From contig OV884009.1 in the NCBI GenBank assembly GCA_930367205.1, positions 122,396,639 through 122,460,638 on the forward strand: a DNA stretch of 64,000 nt. The letters run 5' to 3'. Made by a program: the position numbers and the translations under genes. Numbering within the stretch: the stretch's first letter is position 1; each line of letters starts with the position of its first letter. The notes under the pieces were generated by a model. That model made no database searches and was not told where the DNA came from. It was given only the letters and a program-made list of their open reading frames with translations. Shown in pieces: positions 10,293 to 21,641 of this stretch. This DNA comes from Acanthosoma haemorrhoidale (lineage: Eukaryota; Arthropoda; Insecta; Hemiptera; Acanthosomatidae).

Positions 10293-10687
10293 CGACCTTG
10301 TACGTTTTTTTTATTGTCTGCTGACATTAACTGCTGATAGAAACGCATGTTTCATTCACGAGTCACGGGTCTTGGCTCTGAGCCACCAGAACGTAGCGGC
10401 TCAGAGATTATAATTGCGCGACGTTAGTGAACGATCCGAATGGCGCTATGACAAATGCTCCCCAAAATGGCCGACTTCTCGATCCGATTTCACTTTCAGT
10501 TTTGTTCTACAAAATGTAATAAGCGATTTACTTACGTCTTGAGGGCTCCCTCGTGACCAGCTCATGTAAGTTGCCTGGTAGAACAATTTTTTGGTTGTAC
10601 TGTGGCCTAAAAATGGTAGAATAGAGTATTTGAAGGACGAGCGATGTTGAGAGGTGTTTCAGAAAGTAGCGCATGCGCAAAAACTGA
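10293..10687 (-). promoter_or_regulatory. LINE B1 5'-UTR with TCAGT initiator
   Basis: Sense transcription would start at 10687 with TCAGTTTTTGCGCATGCGC. The TCAGT string exactly at the element end, next to the target duplication, fits the internal RNA polymerase II promoter of Jockey-clade LINEs. No other ORF is seen in the 395 bp. Confidence 0.65.
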
Positions 10688-10698
10688 AGGCAGAAATT
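10688..10698. repeat. Target-site duplication of LINE B1 (right copy)
   Basis: AGGCAGAAATT, identical to 5956-5966. Confidence 0.8.
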
Positions 10699-10880
10699 AC
10701 TTTTCTTTTTCAGTCAGGGATAGTTTAATGTTAGTAGTCGAAGTGTGAACATCTTTTGCCGCCATCGTGCTTATTAGAGTTGGTACCAATGTAACATTTT
10801 GATATATTTAGTGTCAGTGGTAGTGACATGGGGACGGTACCTCATTAAAGAATTGAACTATTTTGAACTATTTTTTGGAA

Positions 10881-12000
10881 GATGGAGAAGGATATGGAAG
10901 TGGATACTTCCAGGAAGTGGTCGGCTCCATGACACCAATCCTGGACAGCGAAAAAGACCGTCAAAATAACAGTGAAGGTGCAGCCACCTACCAAGAAGAT
11001 GCCGACTAAGGTAGGAAATAAATTTTAAGTACTAAGTACTCGCTAGCGAGCCACCTGAAAGTCCGCAACCCGTGGCACCTGTGACTGTGAAAAAGCCACC
11101 ACCTCTAATTGTCTCTGGAGAGACAATTAAAATGTTGGGACAGCTACTCAAAGTAGCAGATATAACAAAGTTCACCTTCAGAAAGACGAAAGAGGGAGTC
11201 ACAATTTATCCCGAGCTCAAGGAGGAACGAGCAAAAACTTTGGAATTGCTTCAAGCAGGTGGAAAGGATTATCACACGGATTCTGCAATCTCACACGAAG
11301 AGGGGGACCCCCCCTCCCCCAGAGGTGGACCCAAGAATTAGGAATATCTTATTCATGGGCTGGATGTCCAGGACGATATAAATATAATCGCCACCACAAT
11401 AATTGATGCGATACCAGGAGTCGTCGATGTGCGGTGACTGAGAAAAACGGACCCCGCAGGATGGAAGCAGGATATTTCACCAGTCCTAAACCCCCCCCCC
11501 ACTATCTCAGGCAGGTTTCACCCTAAACGCCAAGAAGAAGGTACGTGCCGTCAACCACGTCATAGTCTGAGTGGTGACCTTCAAGGAGCAGAGGGGGGCT
11601 CCTCAATGTTACCGGTGTCAAGAATTTCAGCCACACCCGCAACCACTGCGGCGACCAAGTGCGGGTGATGTGCAGGGCCTTATGAGGTGGCTCAGTGTCC
11701 CAGAAATGAAACAGCCCCGCTGAAGTGCTCCAACTGCGGCGAGGTGCATCCGGCCTCTTACAGAGGCTGTGTGAAGAGGAAGGAGCTTCTTGCCAGGATG
11801 GGACTGGCCCACGACCGACAGCAGATGAAGAGGAGACAAGAAGAATTCGAACCGATGAGGCCAGCTCCACCGCTACCTTCGGAAGACCGGACCGTACGGA
11901 CGACACCGCTGCCAGCTTTTCATCGATTAGGATCCGTGGGCAGTGTGAAAGACGCCACGACCGACAGCAGGGTCTATCAATGCAAAGTAAGAATGTAAAC
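10881..12000 (+). pseudogene. LINE E ORF1 (gag-like, three knuckles), broken
   Basis: It starts MEKDMEVDTS at 10881 and soon shifts frame. The clean block at 11072-11341 contains KFTFRKTKEGVTIYPELKEE, which resembles the segment preceding PRE_C2HC in Jockey gags. It is followed by IHGLDVQDDINIIATTI (the PRE_C2HC start) after a stop. Knuckles appear as CYRCQEF, CAGPYEVAQCP and CSNCGEVHPASYRGC around 11610-11780. At least four frame breaks are needed to connect these. The product would be an RNA chaperone of the LINE particle. Confidence 0.75.
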
Positions 12001-12135
12001 CCCCGTATAGACCCTAGACTAACGTTCCTGACAAACGACCAGCGCCAAGATCCAATGTGGACTGAAATGGATAAATGCCCTCGTAGATTTATGCAGCCAA
12101 ATGTTTATGGCTATTATATCTGGTAATCAGTATAA

Positions 12136-12957
12136 ATGTTGAGTCACCACATACTCAATTTTAACTTTGATGGTCTCATGGCCAAAATAGATAAGGTAGA
12201 AGTGTTAATAGCACTCTACCAAGCTGATATAGTAGTATTGACAGACACGAGGGTGTCTACACAATCGATCCACATAAAAGGTTATTCTACTGCCATTAAA
12301 AGGGTCACCGGTTACGGTGGTGTTCTCGTTGCTGTACGCCATGGTATCAATTGGAAGGAAGTGGCTTACACTGACTACAAGTGATCCCAGGCTTCACCAT
12401 CTGACAGTAAAGGTAAAATTGGGGAAACCCATTTACCTTACCGCCCTATATAGGAGACTGTACGCGCCTCTCAAGGAGTACTCAGCCCTGCTACACGCAT
12501 GTGCGCAGAGGTCTAACCGCTGGGTGGTAGGAGATCTCAATGCACGACACACGCTGTGGTATAATACCGCAACCGACAGGGCTGGGAGACTCCTGGTGAG
12601 AACGTTGTTTACGTTCGTTCACCCCCAGACCTTTACGTTTCGACTGAGAGGTAACCCGCAGGCCACCTCAACAATTGACTTACTGCTGAGCAGCAGGCAA
12701 CTAAACTGGCCGACCACTATGCTAGGGATATTACGGCTAGGACGGGCTACTACCATATGCCTCCTCCGCTAGATACTGAACAGAACCACATGTTTGTATC
12801 ACCGAAGCAACTCAAGGCGATTCTTCGCCGGTGTCAGGGAAACCGAGCAGGGCACGATGGGATGCAAACAGTTCAGCTCAAACAAATGCCGAGGAGAGGG
12901 ATAATACAACTTGCAAACTTATACAACTCTTGTATAAGATTGGAGTATTTTGCGGCC
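12136..12957 (+). pseudogene. LINE E ORF2: endonuclease plus start of RT region
   Basis: The first block (12136-12384) is the APE fold N-terminus (ILNFNFDGLMAKIDKVEVL, then ADIVVLTDTRV). After a frameshift near 12380 the endonuclease continues (PIYLTALYRR, VVGDLNARHTLW, with D/N catalytic residues). Its C-terminus, including the SDH motif, is deleted. The next block (12700-12957) reads DHYARDITA, FVSPKQLKAI, GHDGM, the conserved region just before RT. RT itself is missing. Confidence 0.78.
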
Positions 12958-13311
12958 ACGTGACCTGCTATAAATACGTGACAGTGGGAGTCTTGGGAAT
13001 GGCCAGTCTCTCCAAACATGTCCCGAGCGTCTATGGAAACGCGCTCTTGGTCAGCCTCCACTGGCTCGTATCCGGTGATGCGGCTGACGGAGGAGCGTGG
13101 GGGACTTCCCAAGACTCCGCTTCCTCTTTCGCATGTGAGGGATGTGACAATCATGTGCATTTGGGAGGTCTGTCGTCTGTTTGTAAATACTGTGTGAATG
13201 TGCGAGTGAATGAAAAACTTTTAAATATGGTATGAATGAGAACATTTATCACAATTATTTATTACCCAATAATAATTGGATTGTAAGTTTATCGCAATAA
13301 AGAAGTTTCTA
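12958..13311 (+). mobile_element. LINE family B, 3'-UTR fragment, plus orientation
   Basis: The reverse complement of the B 3'-UTR runs from the CGTGACCTGCTATAAA block (the end of the RT coding region in other copies) to GCAATAAAGAA. It includes the CGTATCCGGTGATGCGGCTGACGGAGG core. It is 5' truncated, as usual for LINE insertions, and sits exactly where LINE E breaks off. No convincing target duplication is seen. Confidence 0.8.
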
Positions 13312-13697
13312 TGTAGAATTAATTTTTTTTACCTTCTTTTTTTGTTAATAATAGTTTGGGTTTTGTCCATTTTCTCTTTCTATTGCATTAAAGGAAAAAC
13401 TCTTAAAAAAAAGTGTTAAATCAATAATTTTTGGTGTAAACCCCTTTGATTTAAATACAGGTAAAATATATTTATTATATTTTTTTATTATTTTGGTTCT
13501 TGTATGAGGATTTACTGGGAGGTTAAATTGTTTGGATGCAAGAGGAAAGAAGGGGCACTAGTGTGATATAGGTACATTGTCAAACTTAATGACAGTCTCA
13601 ATGTTAGTGGAAAGCGCTGAGTGAATTAAAGTGATATGGATCAGCGGAAACGCAAACGACTTCCGAGTGATGCCCCGAGAGTGATTACACCTATTTT
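13312..13697. other. Unassigned AT-rich sequence
   Basis: No ORF, repeat or RNA gene is recognised between the two LINE B copies. This is the pre-existing target DNA of LINE B2. Confidence 0.5.
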
Positions 13698-13709
13698 TTC
13701 TTAAATATA
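13698..13709. repeat. Target-site duplication of LINE B2 (left)
   Basis: TTCTTAAATATA is repeated at 16051-16062; two extra T bases may belong to it. Confidence 0.85.
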
Positions 13710-16050
13710 GTTAGTTAGTAAAATTCCTTTATTGTGCTATAATTACAATCTGCCTTTTATAAGGCAATAAGTAATTAAGATAAATGATCTCATTCATACA
13801 ATATTTACAGTTCATCATTCACTCCCTCATTCATACAATATTTACAGACAGCCCAGAGACCCAAATCCACCGCGAAGAGAAAGCGGAGTCCTGGGAAGTC
13901 CCCCACGCTCCTCCGTCAGCCGCGTCACTGGATACTAGCCAGTGGAGGCTGGCCAAGAGCGCGAGAGCCACATACGCTCAGGACATGATTGGAGAAACTA
14001 GCCATTGCCAGGACTCCCACTGTCACGCGTTTATAGCAGGTCACGAGGCCACTGCCGTTTCAGTCTCCGAGGAGGGTTATAGGGATGAGTGGCGCAGTGC
14101 AATAGGACTGCGCTATAGGATTAGGGTGGTTGGAAAGGCTACTGTGGCATTTCGTAAACTTGGAAGGGATGAGTTCTAGAATGTAGGGTATATTAAGGTC
14201 GTTATGAAGGGTTTTGTTGCTGACATAATAAGGGGCATTTACTATTGTTCTCAGGACTTTTGATTGAAAGGATTGGATACGCTTGATGTATGACTTTTTT
14301 GCTGTCCACCATAGCTCTATTCCGTATATCCAGATTGGTTTAAGTATAACTTTGTAGATTAGTAGTTTATTTTCTATTGAGAGATGGGATGTCCTTCGAA
14401 GTAGTCTGTACAGTTGTCCAAAGCGTCTGTTTAGTTCTTGTCTTTTTAGTCTCGTATGTGGGTTCCAGGTCAGTCGTTTGTCAAGATGGAAGCCTAAATA
14501 CCGTACTGTCTCGGATACAGGGAGAGGAATAGAATTAAAATAAACTAGTGGACAAGACTTGCGACAAAGGGTAAAGGTAATGTGGGAGCATTTTGCTTCA
14601 TTAACTTTGATTCGCCATTGATTGCACCAATACTCGATCTCGTCAAGGTGTTTTTGAAGGTTATGGGATGCTATGTCGGGGTCTGGGTGGGATGACAAGA
14701 CTGCAGTGTCATCTGCAAATGTGGCCAAGAAGGTATTGGGAGTAGAGGGGACATCAGCGGTGTATAGGTTATAGAGGATGGGGCCCAGGACACTGCCCTG
14801 TGGAACTCCTGCACTTATGGGATAGTAGTTAGAGTATTCTAAACCACAGCGGACTTGGAAGAAGCGGTTTGAAAGGTAGGACTGTAGGATTAGGAAAAGG
14901 GTCTGTGGTAAATATCTTTTGAGCTTGTAGAGCAAACCTGCGTGCCAAACCCTGTCAAAAGCTTGAGCTATATCGAGAAAGGCAGCAGTGCAATACTGTT
15001 TAGTTTCAAGGGCTGAGGAGATGTGATCAACAACGCGAAGGCCTTGTTGAGCAGTGGAATGTCGTTGGCGGAAACCAAACTGGTGTGTGGGAAAAAGGTT
15101 TTTGGATTCAACAATTGGAAATAGACGTTTTAGTAGGGGTTTCTCAAAAATTTTTGAGAGGATAGGGAGTAGGCTAATTGGACGGTAAGATGAGGCGTCA
15201 TTGGGTGGTTTACCGGGTTTGGCGAATAGGACAATAATGGAATGTTTCCAGAGGAGAGGAAAGTGCGTCGTTCGGATAATGCAATTATATATATATATAG
15301 GTTAAAAAGATTATGGCTTTAGGAGGAAGTTGTTTGAGAATTTGAGGAGTAAGGAGATCATATCCAGGGGATTTTCGGTAAGGTAAGCTTTTCAGAAGAT
15401 ATTTGACCTCAGAGGGATTAACGGCTTTTGGTGGAAGAGAGAGAGGAATAGGTGAAGTGAGGAAATCTTCCACAGTTGTGCTGTGAGTATGGCTTTGATG
15501 AGAAAGGTGAGGTGTGAAAGTATGGGTATGATGCAGAGCGAATTCCTCCGACCGATTCCCATCCAAAGCCGCCCAGGACGGATCATCGCGACGGAGTGGA
15601 TGTGAAACAGGTTGATACTTTAGGATTTTTGTGGTTACATTCCACTAGGAGTTATCCCTGGTAGACAGAAAGGAGAGGTAGGAATTGAAAGAATTGGAAC
15701 GGAAGGATGCCAATCGCCGCTTTACCAATCGGCAGTACTGATTGTACGTGCGGCGATCAGCAGGATGCCGGGATCTTTGCCACACTGTTCTGGAGCGGCG
15801 TTTGGATTGGATTAGGTCTTTGAGATGCTGAGGTAAACGATTATGATTATGGATTTTTGGGTGACGATGGGGTGACGATGCCTCCCAAGCCGACCTCTGG
15901 ACCAGGGTGGTGAAAGAATGCACTGCATCGTCTAGGTCTTGGGATGTTTTCAGGGACACTTTGAGGTCAATGGAGCCTGTAAGAAGCTGGCGGAAGTGGT
16001 CCCAATCGACTGAGCCCCCAATAAATGAAGGAGGAGGTAGTTTGTGAATT
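13710..16050 (-). mobile_element. 5'-truncated LINE B2
   Basis: This 2.34-kb minus-strand copy of family B holds the 3'-UTR, RT and the end of the endonuclease. It is cut at its 5' end within the endonuclease (TTTGTGAATT), directly followed by the target duplication. The 3' tail reads as a short TAAC repeat. Perfect target duplications and long open frames point to a fairly young insertion. Confidence 0.88.
14056..15960 (-). pseudogene. LINE B2 ORF2 (linker and reverse transcriptase)
   Basis: The linker block (15959-15645) ends at a TAG at 15645-15647 in LSTRDNS*WNV, where B1 has Leu. The next block (15566-15285) and then 14935-14060 carry RT: AGVPQGSVLGP, FADDTAVL (both catalytic Asp intact), the thumb and the C-terminal QSFQSKVL region. 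A (TA)n expansion near 15290 disrupts the frame in the fingers. The same TAG is present in copy B3. Confidence 0.85.
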
Positions 16051-16062
16051 TTCTTAAATATA
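16051..16062. repeat. Target-site duplication of LINE B2 (right)
   Basis: TTCTTAAATATA, identical to 13698-13709. Confidence 0.85.
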
Positions 16063-17842
16063 AATTTTCAAAATATATTTTTCCTAGTTACTTAATGTTT
16101 TTTTTTTTTCAGTTCCCAAATTTTTTTCTATATTTTAATAGTTGCACTTTCTGGATTTTATTTTTAAATGTTGACTTGGAGAATCCCGTCACAAAATAAT
16201 TTTCGTTTCTCTTTCTTCTTTGGAAAGGAAGGAGCTAGCTTATTCACTGTGTGTTTATTTATTAATTATTTTACGATTTTGGGTTGCGTGTTTCGTTATT
16301 TCTTTCTGCAACCTTTGATCGGTTCAAAGAAATAACTGACTACATTCAAATAGGAAAGAAGGGGTCGATAGTAAATAGAGGTTTCGTTCTTGGTTTTTTT
16401 AAAATTTATTTATTTTTTTAGTAATGTTTTTTGTAACTGTTTACGATTCCTACACTTCTTCATTGGGCTTCCAGGTCTGTATTTTGCGTGAAATTTCCGA
16501 TTTTTTTTATCGTAACATAGTCAACGTGGAGAAATAGCTTCATCATTTATATGAAATATAATTTATTCTTGGCTTCGTTCTTTTAATAACTTGTGATTAG
16601 GGATCACTAGCATCAATATATGTCCAGATGTTGGTCTGGCTAGTTTATTTAATTATTGTATATTTAAGCTGAATAAACCAAGGTTAAACCCGCCGAAATC
16701 TGATAAGGTTTCAGGGACAAATTGTTATAGGCTCTAGTTTCCTCCTCAGATCCTTTGCCTAATTTCCTGTTTTAGCACTTGATGACTCTCCACTCCACCG
16801 TTAAAACTAGGAATAACCATTGACCAAATCCTGTCTTGACACCAACATTTCTCCCGAATTTCCCTTAGGTCAATAGGTACCTTTAAACTATTCTATCGCT
16901 CTCGCCATCTGTCGCAAGCCTATAAGTCACCTCCTTCCCTCATTTTCCTCTACTGGATATGGTTGTCTCTTGGTGGGACAAGTTGAAACGAATCATGAAT
17001 CGCTTCGTTAGATTTGCCTTTAGGACTTCTCGGTGCTCCCATGTCTTCATCCTTTAAGAACAGTTAGGTCTTCTTCCCCTTTTTTCCTGCACAATATTTT
17101 CTTGGTTCATTCCTTTTTCAAACCATAAATTCTTATCACCCTCCTTATATTTAAAATATCCTTCAGTTAAATCTCAGTCTACTCTCGGAACACTAGTTGC
17201 CGACTTTGTGACCTTTAAGCTACTGCTCACAAAACGGCAGTATACGTTGTCCCTCCAATACCTTCTGGCAGTCTCTGCCTACTTTGAATCTATCAGCCAT
17301 GCTTAAACCTAACAAAAGTTCAAACCCTCCTATTCCAATATCTCTTAACCATCCAAACAGACAGTTGCTAGCTTGGGAATATTATACATATCCCTTTATA
17401 TCTTGTATATCTTATATAGTATAATCTTGGTGCTATATTTAAAATCTTCTTTGAAAGACTTCTTAGTATTTTTTTTTCAATTCAACCAATTGACGCATTT
17501 ATAAATATTTAAAAGAATTATTATACTTGCGAATTTCACACTTCGACGGAATACTCTGGGGATATTCAAATACCCAAGATATCAGTCAAGGTTTACGCTT
17601 ATATTTCATGTTGCTGAATTTTCGAACTATACTGCTAGTTCCCAAAAACGTTGCTTGCTGAACCCTGTCAAGTATTTTCTTCGCAGTTCTACCATCCGGA
17701 TTGATTCCAGCGTGACCTACAGGATCTAGCCATTGCAGGTAACGATGATCGGAAAAATCCCTCTCTCTGCCCTACACTTTATACTCTCCAAGATATTGCT
17801 AAATTCAGTCCCGGACAAACATATTTTAAATATATATATATA
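16063..17842. other. Unassigned intergenic sequence
   Basis: This is 1.8 kb of low-complexity-leaning AT-rich DNA without a credible ORF or a repeat shared within the window. I found no tRNA-like or terminal-repeat structure. It is candidate ancestral host DNA. Confidence 0.5.
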
Positions 17843-18030
17843 AGTTAATGTTTATTGAATTACAAGCTAAGAAAGGTTGGGACTAAGAACACGTAGAACG
17901 TTGTAACCAGACTGCTTTATTCCGTCCAAGATACCTCTATCTATAGGTATTACCTGTAAACATATATACAGATAACATATGTTTAACATGGGGGATTAAG
18001 GCTGGGCACTAGCGGCGCCTGGACTTAACT
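17843..18030 (-). repeat. Element F 3' LTR
   Basis: In sense it starts AGTTAAGTCCAGGCGCC and ends ATTAACT (188 bp). The same sequence occurs as the split solo LTR at 30101-30148 plus 35690-35821. Directly upstream in sense is a G-run polypurine tract (plus strand 18031-18043). It has AATAAA-type signals in the R region. Confidence 0.88.
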
Positions 18031-18316
18031 CCCCCCCCACCAGTTTACGAACACCCATTCGCAAACTTTGAAGTCCAACACTCGAACGTCTTGGTCCATT
18101 CAAATAATGCTCCACTAATGTTACAAAGGAGCAAAGGCCAGCCCCGCCCGTACACAGCCTGTAATCCCTCACATGAGGCTCTAATCCTATAAAACGTAAA
18201 GACCAACTGTCACTTGTAAAAAAAAAACATAAAAGGAAACTTTGACTTTGAAAAAAAAACTTTGAACTTTAAAAAAAACAATACTTTTGTGGGAAACATC
18301 ACGTAACTATCACTAT

Positions 18317-19490
18317 TTACAATGTTCCTCGCGTGTATGGGGCGAAGACACTCCACCTCATCCCTGATCTACAACCTCCCCCCCCTGGTAGAAGCTTTAA
18401 CTGTTCTATGTGGATATTTCGCCGCTTCTTAGGGGGTCGTATACTCTCAATTGTCACGACGTTGTGTTCCCTAATCACGACCACTTTAAATGGGCCCTCA
18501 TATCGCACCAGCTCTTTGCTCCTATCTAACCCTAGTTTTCTATAGACGATAGTCCCGATTTTAAGTTCCCCCATTTGATCCCGGACTTTGAGGTTTTCCC
18601 GTTCCACTCGGCTCGCTTTGTCACTCGTTATCCTTTCTCGGACTTTGTCAAATATTTTCCTCAAACCGACAGTATTACTCGCCATTTTCTCCGCCATTCC
18701 GTCGTCTGTTACCGTCTCTGCCCCATTTCTCCGTCTTTCGCGCAGCCCAAAGAGGATCTCGAACGGAGAAACCCCGTCGCGGTGTGGATCGAATGATTGT
18801 AAGCGGCCACCGCCTTCGGCATCGCCTCATTCACCGGCAGATACTTTTCCGCGTGATATACCCGCAGGTGGTCACTCAGGGTGCTGTGCAATCTTTCTAT
18901 CCCTCCTCTACTCTTAGGGTGCCCTGGGGTATTAAGATGCCAAGAGACATCGAGAGTCATCATTTCTTTTTGGATGTTGGCATTGTCAAATTCTCTGCCC
19001 CCATCCGACGAGATCCGGTCTGGTACTCCGTAAATCTGGAACCAGGTATTTAATACCAGCATTACCGCGTCTGATGACCGTTCTTGCACCGGGTGCGCCA
19101 TGGCCACCTTGCTAAAGATGTTGATTGTGGTAACCCACTTATACCCCCTCCAAGTGAAGGTATCTACTTGTAAGTCGCTCAACGGTTTCTCGGCGGTGGG
19201 CGATTCTCTTGTCGCCCCCGTGGCGGATGTCTGTCATACTTCGTAGTGAGACAAACTGCACATGCCCCTATCATTTGTTGTATGCTCTTTTTCATTCCCC
19301 ACCAAAAGTACCTCCGCCGCAACGCTTGCAACGTTTCCTGAACTCCACGGTGGTTCGTTTTTCCTTGGTGATAGGCCAGCGTCACTTCCAGCTGCTGTTC
19401 TCTGTCTTTGAGTGTCTCCACCATCGACGTGCACCGAATAAATACCCTATCCACTCCAAGTTGTTCCGTTCGCCAGAGTCTTTGAATTTT
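18317..19490 (-). pseudogene. Element F integrase
   Basis: Sense order: the HHCC finger (YHQGKTNHRG ... CAVCLTTKYDRHPP, 19250-19400), the first catalytic Asp in LQVDTFTWRGYKW, the second in SSDGGREFDN, and the catalytic Glu in GGIERLHSTL with the expected 35-residue spacing. After a frameshift near 18720 comes the C-terminal barrel (GTIVYRKLG, YEGPFKVVVI, RRNIHIEQLKLLPGG). The DDE triad is complete, unlike in element A, but two or three frameshifts break the protein. Confidence 0.85.
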
Positions 19491-20141
19491 CTCTCAAATA
19501 GTGGCATTCCCTACAAATACATGATGGGTCTTTCCGGGTTCCGAGGCATCTTCCAATGCACGGCAAATTTGGTCGTTCCTAACCCCTGGTGGCGACCAAA
19601 TCGTCGCGATTTTACTTCTCCCATAGTTGTCATATGCGATCTGCAGCCGCCCTGAGGTCTTGGATTTCCAAATGATCTGCCGTCTTTTGTCGTTCACGAT
19701 CCCTTCTGTTACTTCCATTTCAACAGATCTTTCGGTGGCGGAACCTTCCTCTTCAAGGGTTTCCTCGCCCTCGCTGTGTCCTCGCGTACTGATGCTTCCA
19801 TCCTCCCCGGGTGTCCATTACAGGAAAAACTGTTGGATTTCCCCGGATGGTTCCCATTCTTCCAATGCATTCACAGTAATGGCTCTGGACAGCCAGCCTG
19901 CCACTATGTTCTCTTTCCCGGGTTGATATATGATCTCCATATTGTACTGGGACAAAAACTCTTTCCACCTCGTGACCCGTGCCGAGGACTCCTTTAACTT
20001 TCCTACCCATTGTAGGGGTCTGTGGTCGGTGTGAAAACGGAATTTTCTGCCGAAGACATATGGGCGGAAATGGTCTATAGCCCAGACGATACCTAGGAGC
20101 TCCCTCTCTAGAGCACTATAGCACTCTAGAGCGCTTGTGGA
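19491..20141 (-). pseudogene. Element F RNase H and linker (5' part missing)
   Basis: From 20141 leftward the frame reads YSALERELLG, FRFHTDHRPLQW (RNase H core) and PGKENIVAGWLSRA (end of RNase H). It then gives the linker to integrase (GEIQQFFL ... WKSKTSGRLQIAYDNYGRSK). The upstream RT is cut off by element A's LTR. One frameshift lies near 19820. Confidence 0.8.
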
Positions 20142-20319
20142 AGTTAAGATGTGACCTACGGGAGTAGCCACTAATTCCAAACTACCTTGATAAACATCGT
20201 GAATACATACGTAGAGGATTATAATTTGAATAAAGCCAGTTCTTAACCAGCCTTCAAGAGTGTTATTTCGTTCCTTACTTATTCTTTTTTTTACGTTTCA
20301 CGACCCGATACACATAAGT
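20142..20319 (+). repeat. Element A 5' LTR
   Basis: AGTTAAGATGTGACC ... ACACATAAGT, 178 bp, with two differences from 27113-27290. It contains AATAAAG followed by a T-rich R/U5 region. Confidence 0.92.
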
Positions 20320-20335
20320 GGTGCCGAAACCCGGG
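20319..20335 (+). promoter_or_regulatory. Element A primer-binding site, tRNA-Phe type
   Basis: TGGTGCCGAAACCCGGG immediately follows the LTR. It is complementary to the 3' end of eukaryotic tRNA-Phe (...CCCGGGTTTCGGCACCA). The tRNA identity rests on remembered tRNA-Phe acceptor sequence, so it should be checked against the host's tRNA set. Confidence 0.75.
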
Positions 20336-20434
20336 TACTTTTTTAACAGTTTCGTGTGAGAATAATTTTTTTTTAACTTCGTGATTCTTTGTTATTTTGT
20401 TTTCTCTTCTGTCGAGGAAGTACTCGAGTAAATC

Positions 20435-20973
20435 ATGAATGAGCAAGGACAAAGTGTCCTTAGGCCACCAACGACTCTGGAGCCTCAACAACCAGAACAG
20501 GTAAATCACGGAATCCCACCATTACCATCAACAACTTTGGCAATGGCGCGGTCAGACCTGGCAGCTCAGGAAGCGAATAGGATGGCACAGGAGACCAACG
20601 AACTAGAAAAAATGAAATTAAAGAAGGCGAACGCCCAGGACATACGAAGAGAGATATCAGATCTAGAAAATTTTTATTGGGGATATAGGAGAACTAAACC
20701 ATTTTCTCAAAGGTGGGGACGGAATTATGAGTAGCATTCAAGCCCAGTTTGCAGCGGACCTGCTAGAGGAGTCGGATGCCAAAAGGTTGTGGGCGGCCCT
20801 GGCTCGAAGGGTGAGAAGAAGTGTGCTGAATTTGATCCAAGCAGACGAAGATACTACGTAGCAGGTGATCAAAGAAAGACTTAAAAAGGCCTATGGAGGG
20901 GGGCGATGGGCCCCAGAAGAGGATATGTTGCAAATGTTCCGGGGTTGAAAAAAACGATCCAGACGAATGGCCA
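20435..20973 (+). pseudogene. Element A gag, N-terminal part
   Basis: It starts MNEQGQSVLRPPTTL at 20435, 115 bases after the primer-binding site, with a Pro/Gln-rich N-terminus and a helical ELEKMKLKKANAQDIRREIS segment. A frameshift near 20705 moves to the capsid frame (AADLLEESDAKRLWAALARR, VLNLIQADEDTT, IKERLKKAYGGGRW). Stops occur at about 20860 and 20945. It is then split by the TIR element at 20974. Confidence 0.78.
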
Positions 20974-20975
20974 GT

Positions 20976-21385
20976 AGTAGCTGTGTTTTGGGTGTTCTGG
21001 CGCACCAATATGGACCAATCAGAGAGCTCCATTTGGCCCCGCCCGTTTACCCCCACCCTACCCTAAGCCCCGCCCCTTTACCCCCACCCCGCCCTTAGGC
21101 CCCGCCCCTTTACCCCCACCCTATCCTAATTGACCAAACCCGTTGTCTGGAGACCCTTTAGACCACGCCCCTTACCCCCACCCCGCCCTTAACCATCGCT
21201 AACCACCGCTAACCATCCCTAACCACCCCCTTTTATCCGCCATTTTGTCTTCTAATTCCCAATCTGCTCACCAGATAGCTCTGCATATAACCTTACATCT
21301 TTATAACCATAACTTTCATCCACCATTTTGACCCCCACCTCCTTACATAACCACCATCCCTGAACACCCTTTAATTCCCAATCTC
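20976..21385 (+). repeat. Left terminal inverted repeat of the TIR element
   Basis: It is about 410 bp and matches the reverse complement of 22690-23026. It is longer than the right arm because GC-rich subrepeats are expanded (three copies of CCCCGCCC(C)TTTACCCCCACCC and an extra TAACCA-type unit). One strand is strongly C-rich, the other G-rich. Confidence 0.88.
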
Positions 21386-21641
21386 CTCACCAGATAGCGC
21401 CTTATATCATAACCTTACCTATATATAACCACACTTGATGAACTAAATGACCGCTAGAGTGCGCCACCTTTATAACCTTCTTCATATATAACCTCATAAT
21501 AATAACAAACAATATGGCCGCTCTATTTATATCCTTACTAGTTTATAACCATATCGGAAACTAAATGTAAACAAAAATATTATTTGTAAACAATAACAAA
21601 AAGATTTTAAAAATAAAACAATTTGTTTTAAAAAAATATTT

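Larger units (their letters stand above)
5967..10687 (-). mobile_element. Full-length Jockey-clade LINE B1
   Basis: This is a 4.72-kb non-LTR retrotransposon bracketed by an 11-bp perfect target duplication. In sense order it has a roughly 395-bp 5'-UTR starting TCAGTTTTTGCGC (an arthropod initiator at the first base, typical of Jockey-clade internal promoters), an ORF1 with a PRE_C2HC-type and zinc-knuckle region, then APE endonuclease, RT and a 3'-UTR. The 3' tail is (CT)n-rich rather than plain poly(A). Several frameshifts and an altered endonuclease active site make it inactive. Confidence 0.88.
10711..12957 (+). mobile_element. Jockey-like LINE E, 3' truncated and internally deleted
   Basis: A second non-LTR family, on the plus strand. 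It probably begins at TCAGTCAGGGATAG (10711), again an initiator-like string. It then has ORF1 (PRE_C2HC region and knuckles) from 10881, an APE endonuclease from about 12136, and only the first part of RT. RT stops at 12957, where a LINE B tail begins; nothing of E resumes after that tail. An internal deletion joins the endonuclease end to the pre-RT segment near 12695. Confidence 0.8.
17843..20141 (-). mobile_element. Gypsy element F, 3' half (RNase H, IN, 3' LTR)
   Basis: This is the downstream part of a minus-strand gypsy element, from the middle of RNase H to its 3' LTR. It ends abruptly at 20141, where the LTR of element A begins. The rest of F (RT, gag, 5' LTR) is not found on the other side of A, so the junction is not a simple nested insertion. 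F and A are related families: their integrases align throughout and both LTRs begin AGTTAAG. Confidence 0.85.
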
